Assembly: GCF_013177695.1 (NCBI RefSeq)
Contig: NZ_WOEY01000164.1
Span: forward strand, 1 to 37,368
DNA length: 37,368 nucleotides
Direction: 5' to 3'
Origin: Paraburkholderia solitsugae
GTDB lineage: Bacteria; Pseudomonadota; Gammaproteobacteria; Burkholderiales; Burkholderiaceae
Position numbers and translations under genes: made by a program. A model generated the notes under the pieces. That model was not told where the DNA came from, made no database searches, and saw only the letters and a program-made list of their open reading frames with translations. Position 1 is the stretch's first letter. The number at the start of each line of letters is the position of its first letter. This document shows positions 1 to 6,958 of this stretch, piece after piece.

Positions 1-147
1 GATGGGCAATCGGCATCGGCCAATGCTAGCAGTAACTCGGGGTATGGCGGTGTTTCCGGGAGCAGCAGTGCAAGCGGCGGTACAGGTCGCTCGGGGTTGG
101 CTACCTGCGGTCATCAACCCCAATGCAACGCCGACAGTGGTCACTAA
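1..147 (+). CDS. C-terminal end of a Gly/Ser-rich protein (partial)
   Basis: The first frame is open from the window edge to a TAA at 145-147, giving 48 residues. The segment is very rich in Ser, Gly, Ala and Asn and ends in a short tail with two Cys and three His (ATCGHQPQCN). It has no start inside the window, so the gene begins upstream. Low-complexity Ser/Gly tails like this are common in exported proteins of Burkholderiales. The exported protein that follows about 45 bp downstream on the same strand suggests a shared transcript. I do not recognise the family. Confidence 0.5.
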   Translation, partial: DGQSASANASSNSGYGGVSGSSSASGGTGRSGLATCGHQPQCNADSGH

Positions 148-190
148 ATATTTAATTTTTGACTGAATCGGCAAAAGAAAGGGGATGAAG

Positions 191-760
191 ATGACTATCA
201 GGTTCTTGAAAGAAGCGGCGGCCGCCGCGATTGTATTGCTGTCACTGAACGGTGTGGCCCAGGCGCAGAACCACGCATGCACAACTGCGAGCCTGAAAGG
301 CCCATACGGCGTCAAAGTTCACGGAGAGGCGCTCGGTATCCTCACGGGAACCGCACCGAGCCAGGTGCTCCACCGGTATGCCACTCCCAATCTTATTGAC
401 GGCGTTGCCCTTGCGACATTTGACGGTGCCGGAGCCGGCACACAGATTGACTATGCAATGCTCAACGGCACAGTCAGGCCGGGCTCGCCGCCCGATTCAT
501 TCCAGGACAACGAAACGCTCACGTACACCGTTTATGCGGATTGTACTGGCGAACTGCGACTCGATTTTCACAATGGGAGCACGCTTACGCAAAAAATCGT
601 CGTTGTCGACAATGGCAATGAGATTTTCGGTGTCACAAGCGCTCAGCATATAGCGAGTGGCGCTCCCGCCCTTGATGGGACAAAATGTGACATGGGTTGC
701 GACGTCGCCATCCAGGCAAGCGCCCATTTTGTCAAGGTCAGAAAGGCGAATGAGCAATGA
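191..760 (+). CDS. small exported protein of unknown function
   Basis: This is a 189-residue protein with a clear Sec signal peptide: a basic start (MTIRFLKE), a hydrophobic core (AAAAAIVLLSLNGVA) and a likely cleavage after AQA. An in-frame ATG at 185 touches the purine tract GAAAGGGG (177-184). The ATG at 191 stands 6 bp from it, so 191 is the better start. The mature part has Cys near its beginning (HACTTASLKGPYG), one in the middle (YADCTGEL) and two near the end (KCDMGCD), which could pair in the periplasm. The pattern SLKGPYG followed by beta-rich sequence resembles unannotated exported Burkholderia proteins. No enzymatic motif is visible. Confidence 0.75.
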   Translation: MTIRFLKEAAAAAIVLLSLNGVAQAQNHACTTASLKGPYGVKVHGEALGILTGTAPSQVLHRYATPNLIDGVALATFDGAGAGTQIDYAMLNGTVRPGSPPDSFQDNETLTYTVYADCTGELRLDFHNGSTLTQKIVVVDNGNEIFGVTSAQHIASGAPALDGTKCDMGCDVAIQASAHFVKVRKANEQ

Positions 761-1414
761 AGTCGTCTTACAGCTAGCCGTCACAGCGTGCACCGGGCAT
801 TTGCACGTGTGAGTGACGTGTGCGGTGGTGCACGCTCGAGGCGTTGCGCGCATTGCACGGTCGTCTCATGTGTAGTCGAGATGGCCCATCTCACACGGCT
901 GGCTGTCGACCGGTAAATGACCTTGTGCCCCCCCTTAACGTTCACTGCCTTTGCGGAACGGTCATAGCTTGCATTCGTGCGAATCGTACTTCACTTCGGG
1001 TGGCTGCTTGGCGGCGCATTAAGGCCGCTTACTGGATCGCCCGTCAATGTCAACTATGGCCGATGACCGAGCGTTCGTCCTCTGCGATTGGATGGCCGGT
1101 TACGGGGTGAAGCCGACGCTTGAACGCCCGAGCGACGACGCATGTGAGCGGCGGCTTGTGGCCGGCTACTGCCTGATGCGGAACTTCCCTAAAGCGAACA
1201 TTCATAGGCAATACCTCGCAGCGACGGGCGGCCGATTAGGAATCGCCAAGGTCCTACCAGACTGCATCTGCGGCCCGACCGCATGTCCCTGCTTCCCCTG
1301 CCCATGCCCGCCTTGCAAGGCCTTGCCACAAAGACAGATCCTATGTAACGGGGGGACGTCGACGAACTGATACGTAAAATCAGCGTGTCGAGTCCCTGTT
1401 CAAAGGAGAGGATC
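761..1414 (+). other. gene-poor stretch and left flank of the IS110-type element
   Basis: No well-supported gene is present. An open frame at 1047-1370 (107 residues) begins with coherent sequence (MADDRAFVLCDWMAGYGVKP, then DDACERRLVAGYC) and ends in an implausible Cys/Pro-rich tail. It could be a small gene cut by the neighbouring insertion sequence, but there is no convincing ribosome site. Some of the bases before 1415 must be the non-coding left end of the IS110-type element, whose exact boundary I cannot place. Confidence 0.3.
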
Positions 1415-2569
1415 ATGCGCACGGATCAGACGTTCAACACGGGTATCGAGGAACTGGTGCTGGCCGTGTCACTAGAACTCGCCGCCGCCACGTGGAAGGT
1501 CGCATTGCACGACGGCCGGCGGGAGCAGCCCGCCGTGCACACGGTAGCGGAGCCGCAAGCCGCCGCCCGCCTGCAGGCGGTGCTGGACCTGATCGAACGG
1601 CACAAGGAGACGTGGTCGCTGCCGGCTGGCGCGCGCACCGTCGTCAGCTACGAGGCCGGCCAGGACGCGTTCTGGATCTGTCGTGCGCTGCAGGCGCGCG
1701 GCATCGAGTGTTATGTCGTCGATCCGGCGAGCATTCCGGTCGAACGCCACAAGCGACGCGCGAAGACCGATAGGCTCGATGCCATCAAACTGGTGATCAA
1801 CCTGCGCGCGTGGCTGCGCGGCGAGCGCGACCGCATGCACGTGGTTCACGTGCCGTCGCCGCAGGATGAAGCGTCCCGCCAGCTGATGCGCGATCGCGGG
1901 GAACTGCAGAAGGAAGTGCTGCAGCATCGCGACCGGATACGCAAACTGCTGGCCACGCTTGGCTGCTGGGATGAGGTCGGCCACAAGGCCTTCGCCGGCC
2001 GGCTCGCCAGCAACGAGGTGAAGTGCCACGACGGTGCGCCGCTGCCGCCTGAGCTGCGCGAGCGGCTGCTGCGCGAGTGTGAACGGCTGGCGCTGGCGGA
2101 GCAGCAACTGGCGACACTCGAGAAGACGCGGCAGGTCAGCGTGCCGGCGCCCGCGCGCAAGCGAAGCGATGACCTGGCGCGCCTGAAGGGGATTGGCGAA
2201 GTGGGCGCGTCGCGCCTCGCGCTGGAACTGTTCTGGAGGGAGTTCAGCAACCGGCGCCAGGTGGGTGCGTGCGTCGGGCTGGTGCCACAACCCTACGACA
2301 GCGGCGAGAGTCACGTGGACCAGGGGATCAGCAAACAAGGCAACCGACGGGTGCGTGCCCTGCTGATCGAGATGGCGTGGTCCTGGCTGCGCTACCAGCC
2401 CGGCAGTGCGCTAACGCAGTGGTTCAACCAGCGCACCCAGGGCACGGGACCGAACCGCCGCGCGCGGCGCATTGCGATCGTCGCGGTGGCGCGGCGTCTC
2501 GCGATTGCGCTGTGGCGCTATCTGAAGGACGGGGTGATACCCGAGGGCGCACAACTGAAATCCGCGTGA
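1415..2569 (+). CDS. IS110-family transposase (DEDD/Ser recombinase)
   Basis: The protein has 384 residues. Its N-terminal RuvC-like DEDD domain has the acidic residues in LAVSLELA (Glu about 21), VVSYEAG (Glu 80), VVDP (Asp 103) and KTDRLDA (Asp 119/122). In this branch the first acid is Glu rather than Asp. The C-terminal Transposase_20 domain (about 250-325) carries LKGIGEVGASRLALE and the YDSGES stretch with the candidate catalytic serine. The start at 1415 is chosen because AAAGGAGAGG lies 4 bp upstream; the frame is also open from 1385. IS110 enzymes move without terminal inverted repeats or target duplications, and family members use an RNA encoded in their non-coding end. Element ends are not determined here. 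Confidence 0.9.
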   Translation: MRTDQTFNTGIEELVLAVSLELAAATWKVALHDGRREQPAVHTVAEPQAAARLQAVLDLIERHKETWSLPAGARTVVSYEAGQDAFWICRALQARGIECYVVDPASIPVERHKRRAKTDRLDAIKLVINLRAWLRGERDRMHVVHVPSPQDEASRQLMRDRGELQKEVLQHRDRIRKLLATLGCWDEVGHKAFAGRLASNEVKCHDGAPLPPELRERLLRECERLALAEQQLATLEKTRQVSVPAPARKRSDDLARLKGIGEVGASRLALELFWREFSNRRQVGACVGLVPQPYDSGESHVDQGISKQGNRRVRALLIEMAWSWLRYQPGSALTQWFNQRTQGTGPNRRARRIAIVAVARRLAIALWRYLKDGVIPEGAQLKSA

Positions 2570-3211
2570 CGCAGCACGGAATCGAAACCACGCCATCAAT
2601 GCAAGGCGCGAAACTGATGCATGGACCATTTGAAGTGAACATGCCCGCATAACACCCGGGTTGCTGACGTAACCGATTTTACAGATGGGGCATATTCCTG
2701 GAGAAATTCCAGCGGAACGCGCATACAGGATGAGGCTGGCCACGCGCCAGCGGATAGAAGGTGGGTGAGACACTGGAGTCTTACGCGCGCGATGACCCGG
2801 CTTCAGACCAAAGGGACGCAGAGCGGATTGCAGCAAATGTTGGCGGCGGTAAATATGCGATCAGAATGGCTTGCAGGCTGGCGAGCGCAAAAACCCGTGC
2901 TCGCCAGCCTGCGCCAGCATATTGAACCCTTCGCCGCGTCAAGGGTCCGCTGGCGCCAGGCCTTGGCCTGCCCTTGACCCGATTACGCTCTTCCGCACTA
3001 CTGGAAGCGCAGAAGGACCTGGCCGATGATTTGTGACGAAAGACGTTGACAACTTCCCGCTCATAGAGGGTGTTATCGCGCTCTCCCGATCGCGATCGCC
3101 ACCTGAACAGCTGAATCTGGCTGACACGCCGCTTGAGCGACAACTACACTCTATGTTCGTCACCCACTGACGAGAATCGCGGACGACGACCAAACATCTC
3201 ACCCGACCCAT
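2570..3211. other. non-coding flank downstream of the IS110-type gene
   Basis: No gene is supported in these 640 bp. The first part probably belongs to the insertion sequence: a non-coding right end is typical of the IS1111 branch of IS110. It includes the perfect stem-loop listed at 2873-2912. The second part (about 2990-3211) is the upstream region of the AraC-type gene. Open frames on the minus strand here are low-complexity Arg/Ser-rich shadows. Confidence 0.4.
2873..2912. repeat. perfect 14-bp inverted repeat downstream of the IS110-type gene
   Basis: The arms GCAGGCTGGCGAGC (2873-2886) and GCTCGCCAGCCTGC (2899-2912) are exact reverse complements around a 12-base loop. The stem is GC-rich and no T-run follows on either strand, so a simple rho-independent terminator is unlikely. 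It lies about 300 bp after the recombinase stop codon. It may be part of the element's structured end or an independent palindrome. Confidence 0.6.
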
Positions 3212-4171
3212 ATGGATTTGCTAAGTAGATTCCTTTCACTGATACCTGTAACTGGTCGGCTGGAGTTGCGCTGTCATTTTGGAGCGCCTTGGAAGATCAG
3301 CCAGGGAGTCGCAGGCGCCCGAGAAATCCCATACCACCTGCTAATGTCTGGCCATGCAGTGCTCGAGGACGGTAACGGGCCGCCCGAACAACTGGTAGCC
3401 GGCGACATCATCTTGTTTCCGGCGGGTAGCGCACATCTGATACACGACGGAAGCGGCGAGCCGGCAAAGCCTGAGTTTACGAGTAACAATGCGTCTTTAG
3501 TCGTCGTCGAAAACGATGGGATAGGCGAAACAGCAGATTTTCTTTGCGGAAGGTTTCTGCTAGGGGCGGTTCCAGACAGGTTATTACGCGATCATCTGCC
3601 GGGTCGAATGGTCGTGCGCAGCGCACTGACTGACCAGGCTATCGGAGCTGGCGAACCGGAACGCTCAATTTCACACACCAGATTGATGCGTCTCATCGGG
3701 CTGATGAAAGAAGAGGCTTTGGACCCGGGTCTGGGCAGCGAGATGCTCGTAAGTCATTTCTCGGCGGCTTTATTCACACTTACCCTACGTTTCGCAACCG
3801 AGGCCGCTCAACAGCCAGTAGGCCTCATGGCATTGGCTCGACGCCCTCGTTTGCAGCCCGCTGTATCAGCGATGTTTGAAACACCGGGTGAGCCTTGGAC
3901 ACTCGACGAACTGTCTTCGCTTTGCAATATGTCCAAAGCGACGTTTGTGCGCCAATTTCAGCAGGCGATTGGGCGGTCAGCAAGCGACCTTTTGACCGAA
4001 GTGCGCATGACTATCGCGGGGCGAATGTTGTTGCAAACAGCGAACCCGGTCGCCGCAATCGCCGAGTCGGTCGGCTATCAATCAGACGCTGCGTTTCAGC
4101 GCGTCTTCAAACGGCATATCGGTATCACACCCGCTCGGTGGCGCTCTTCGGGCGGGAACCTCCAAGCATGA
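3212..4171 (+). CDS. AraC-family transcriptional regulator with cupin_6 sensor domain
   Basis: The protein has 319 residues. The N-terminal half (about 1-200) matches the AraC cupin_6 type: LELRCHFGAPW, then PYHLLMSGHAVLE, then LVAGDIILFPAGSAHLIHD. The C-terminal 100 residues hold two helix-turn-helix units, WTLDELSSLCNMSKATFVRQFQ and PVAAIAESVGYQSDAAFQRVFK, ending in the family signature GITPARWR. Cupin_6 regulators usually sit beside the oxidoreductase or hydrolase genes they control. Here the nearest candidates are the convergent alpha/beta hydrolase and AhpD-like genes. The ATG at 3212 has no obvious ribosome site. The effector is unknown. Confidence 0.9.
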   Translation: MDLLSRFLSLIPVTGRLELRCHFGAPWKISQGVAGAREIPYHLLMSGHAVLEDGNGPPEQLVAGDIILFPAGSAHLIHDGSGEPAKPEFTSNNASLVVVENDGIGETADFLCGRFLLGAVPDRLLRDHLPGRMVVRSALTDQAIGAGEPERSISHTRLMRLIGLMKEEALDPGLGSEMLVSHFSAALFTLTLRFATEAAQQPVGLMALARRPRLQPAVSAMFETPGEPWTLDELSSLCNMSKATFVRQFQQAIGRSASDLLTEVRMTIAGRMLLQTANPVAAIAESVGYQSDAAFQRVFKRHIGITPARWRSSGGNLQA

Positions 4172-4399
4172 CACTCAAGTACGCTGTCGCTCCCAACGCA
4201 ACGCGATAACACGCTTGCAATTGTTTCTCGCTCACCCCGCTCGTCTTCCGGACTCCATCGGTGCGAAGCCGACGATCGGTTAAACCAAGAGCTCTCATCG
4301 AGCCGGCATTGCGCGTCCCGGTAATCAGATCATAACGTCGCATTTTGTGCCCTGCCCCCGCCAAGCGACCCGTCTTTGCCGGAATCTCGTTCCTAATCG

Positions 4400-5170
4400 T
4401 CACTCCTCTGAACGCACGAACCTGCTAGCCCACGTCGAAATCAACGCTGCGCTGTAGTCGGCATCGGTGCGGCGCGTCAACAAATGATCGGCGTTATCCA
4501 GCGAAATAAAGCTTTTCGGATGCTTGGCAGCTCCGAAAATACGCGCCGCATTGTCAATCCCAACGGTTGCATCCACCGGGGAATGCATGACAAGTAATGG
4601 CACACGCAGCTCCGAAACCCGCGCTGCCAAGTCGTGACGTCCTAAGTCTTCAACAAAACTTTTACCCACAACAAACGGTCGTCCAGCCAACAAAACCTGC
4701 GCCTCCCCCTGCGCTTCGATCGTCCGCAAACTTTCCGGATCGAACTGATGCAGCACGTGCGTAACATCAAACGGCGCTCCTATTGTCGCAACTGCACGAA
4801 CGCCCTCCATCTCACCCGCCGCCATCAACACAGCTGTGCCCCCGAGGCTGTGACCTATGAGAATCGAAACTCTCTTACCATCACGAGCCATTGCCGCACC
4901 GGCGGCAACCAGATCCTCCACATCAGCTGCAAAAGTCGCCTTCGCGAAACTACCTCCGCTACTCCCGACTCCTGCGAAATCAAAGCGCAAAACCCCGATG
5001 CCGCGAGCAGCCAGCGCCCTTGCCAGCCGACTGGCGGCCAGACTGTCCTTTCCGCAGGTAAAGCAATGAGCGAAAATCGCCCAACCCTGCGGCTCACTCG
5101 TCGGCAAGTCCAATTTACCCGACAGGCGATATCCTCGGGGCCCGTCGAACTCGAAAATTTGCGCAGTCAT
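4400..5170 (-). CDS. alpha/beta hydrolase of the type usually fused to OsmC
   Basis: The protein has 256 residues. The nucleophile elbow is GHSLGG (Ser108), the acid is probably Asp200 (HSPVDATV) and the histidine is His229 (DNADHLL). The N-terminal stretch WAIFAHCFTCGKD is characteristic of hydrolases often found as the first half of an alpha/beta hydrolase-OsmC fusion. Here the protein stops after the hydrolase domain (TWASRFVRSEE) and no OsmC half follows. The start at 5170 is preferred over 5191 because AAGAGGAGGGG lies just upstream. The substrate is unknown. Separate OsmC-fold (Ohr) proteins occur further along the window. Confidence 0.85.
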   Translation of the reverse strand: MTAQIFEFDGPRGYRLSGKLDLPTSEPQGWAIFAHCFTCGKDSLAASRLARALAARGIGVLRFDFAGVGSSGGSFAKATFAADVEDLVAAGAAMARDGKRVSILIGHSLGGTAVLMAAGEMEGVRAVATIGAPFDVTHVLHQFDPESLRTIEAQGEAQVLLAGRPFVVGKSFVEDLGRHDLAARVSELRVPLLVMHSPVDATVGIDNAARIFGAAKHPKSFISLDNADHLLTRRTDADYSAALISTWASRFVRSEE

Positions 5171-5256
5171 ACCTGCCCCTCCTCTTAACATCCGTCACAC
5201 CCAACTGGTTTTCGACGGGGCAGCTCCACTACTCATGCGCCCCGCCCGACATCTGG

Positions 5257-5796
5257 TCAGTCAGCGGCCGGCAAATCGATGTCGGTGTCGTTGACGCGGT
5301 TGAATGTGTTGGTGAAAGTAATCATCGCAATCGCCAGTGAGATCTCCGCCAGTTGCGTCTCCGTATACCCCGCCTCGCGGATCGCTGCGAACTCCTGCTG
5401 GCTGATCGTCCCGCGGGTCTTTTGCAAATTCAGCACAAACCGAACCAACGCGTCGCGCTTTGCGTCGCCCGTGGCCTGACCTGCACGGATTGCGCGCAGC
5501 GCTTCCTTCGACAGCCCCACCATCTTGCCCAGCATAACGTGCGCAGCGACACAATAGTCGCAGCCCTTCTGTTCGCTCACCAGCAACTTGATCGTTTCAA
5601 GGTCCTGCTTGCTCAGGCTGCTCGATGCCAGCGCGCTTTCAGCCTTCAGCGCTGCCGCAAGCGTAGCCGGCGCAAGATGACCCAAGGCTGCAAACAGGTT
5701 CGGCACGCCGCCGCCTGCAATCTTTCGGACCTGCGCGTACACGTCTGCGGTTGCTCCCGTGGCGGTGGAAACTGCGGGAATAGTGATACGGCTCAT
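5257..5796 (-). CDS. carboxymuconolactone decarboxylase/AhpD-like protein
   Basis: The protein has 179 residues. The AhpD-type active site is E76-x2-C79-D-Y-C82-x3-H86 (SEQKGCDYCVAAH). The remainder is helical, as expected for the family (NLFAALGHLAPATLAAALKAE; YTETQLAEISLAIAMITFTNTFNRV). AhpD-like proteins with this CxxC act as alkyl-hydroperoxide reductases or reductants. The start at 5796 is chosen because GAAGGAGATA precedes that ATG; the frame is open further upstream to 5910 without a better start. It lies upstream of the alpha/beta hydrolase on the same strand with an 86-bp gap, so the two may be co-transcribed. Confidence 0.88.
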   Translation of the reverse strand: MSRITIPAVSTATGATADVYAQVRKIAGGGVPNLFAALGHLAPATLAAALKAESALASSSLSKQDLETIKLLVSEQKGCDYCVAAHVMLGKMVGLSKEALRAIRAGQATGDAKRDALVRFVLNLQKTRGTISQQEFAAIREAGYTETQLAEISLAIAMITFTNTFNRVNDTDIDLPAAD

Positions 5797-5853
5797 GGTG
5801 TATCTCCTTCGGTTGGTTAGGAGCCCCCACTTTAAGCCGCGAAGCCGACAATT

Positions 5854-6132
5854 GTGATACCTGATATGGTCAAAATCATGCTCAAAAACGTCAATCCGCG
5901 CCATCTTCACCTGCTGACTTCATCGGCTCGATTGGCTAGTCACTATCGTGGTGGAACGCCCCCCCGCAAGCTGTATCACGATGTCGGATTGCCAAGAGTC
6001 AGTGACGGCAAAGAAGTGGTGCCTGCAGCCGAGTTCAGCGATGCACCGAAACAATTCAGAAAACTGCAGCGATTGCCGGAAAGAAAAGCCATGGAGAACG
6101 AGATTCTTCGTGAAGTGGTGGTGAAGTCGTGA
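5854..6132 (+). pseudogene. remnant of an IS3-family OrfA
   Basis: The open frame is 92 residues long. Its end (FRKLQRLPERKAMENEILREV) matches the coiled-coil end of IS3-type OrfA proteins, normally of the form L..L...K..ENEILRE. The N-terminal helix-turn-helix part is not recognisable, and no OrfB follows; the next sequence is a decayed oxidoreductase. I interpret it as a transposon scar. The part before about 6040 may simply be the divergent upstream region of the AhpD-like gene. Confidence 0.55.
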
Positions 6133-6634
6133 AAGTGGACGGTGCACTCGCTTTCATTGCTGGAGGGCAGATAAAGAGAGACTACGTCTCGCGGCGGCTG
6201 CTCGAAGTCATGGACACCTGCGTCGCAATATGGGGGCGCCAACCGCGCGGTGTACACCTGTCACCGCGCGGCGACTTGCATTCGATGGGCGATTCGGACC
6301 CTGCGGCCACCTTCGGCTATGTCGCGCGCGAACTCGGCAAACGCGGTATTGCCTTCATCTGCTCACGTGAAGCGCCGGGCGACGGCCGCCTCGGGCCCGC
6401 GCTGAAAGCAGCATTCGGCGGCGTCTATATCGCCAACGAAAAGATGAATAAGTAGACCGCCGAACAGCTACCTGCCGCCGACGGAGCCGACGCGGTGGCT
6501 TTCGGGCAGATGGTCATCGCCAACCCGACTTGCCGCGCCGGCTTCAATTGGACGCATTGCTCGATGGGCCGCGGCCCGAGACGTTTTATAACCCGGGGCC
6601 AGAACGCTATACCGACTACCCGCAGCTAGTTTGA
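6129..6634 (+). pseudogene. decayed Old Yellow Enzyme (NADH:flavin oxidoreductase) C-terminal part
   Basis: The frame 6129-6455 contains OYE signatures: GVHLSPRGDLHSMGDSDPAATF, YVARELGKRGIAF and FGGVYIANEKM. A TAG at 6453-6455 interrupts it. The same frame then continues as TAEQLPAADGADAVAFGQMVIANP. A one-base loss near 6520 shifts the rest into another frame, which restores DLPRRLQLDALLDGPRPETFY followed by NPGPERYTDYPQL and ends at TGA 6632-6634. An intact enzyme is about 360 residues, so the FMN-binding N-terminal half is missing. Stop codon, frameshift and truncation together show an inactive gene, probably cut by the IS3-type event next to it. Confidence 0.85.
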
Positions 6635-6894
6635 CTGTACAAATGGACACCCTCACGCCTCGACCACACCCAGCCAGCAAAGAAACTGCATGCATGGCGT
6701 TGGTTGGCTCGACGTGATCAGCACCGGCATTCTGGGAGACTTGCTGCTCGAGATGGGTTGGGATTTCAGAAACGCATTTGTTTCACTTCCGTGCTAGCAG
6801 CAATTTATAGCGGTTTATTGGCGCATTCTTAGGCTGCGACCTACCATTGCAAGGTGGTCTGGCAGACCCGGCACCCGTGCTGATGGAGGAGAAC

Positions 6895-6942
6895 ATGACC
6901 GAAGCCGACAACACCTCCATCGCCGCGGCGGTCTTGGCCTAG
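6895..6942 (+). other. possible 15-codon upstream ORF before the cNMP/TrxR fusion
   Basis: An ATG at 6895 with a strong ribosome site (GGAGGAGAAC) begins a frame of 15 codons (MTEADNTSIAAAVLA) that ends in TAG at 6940-6942, only 16 bp before the start of the next gene. That gene has a weaker site (TGAGG). The short frame could be a leader peptide or the former N-terminus of the downstream protein after a frameshift. No regulatory codon run is visible. Confidence 0.4.
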
Positions 6943-6958
6943 CAGACCTGAGGTCGTC

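Noticed and set aside
1472..2338. A 288-codon minus-strand frame inside the IS110-type gene
   Set aside because: It is fully antisense to a complete recombinase and has the Arg/Gln/Leu-rich composition typical of a GC-rich shadow frame.
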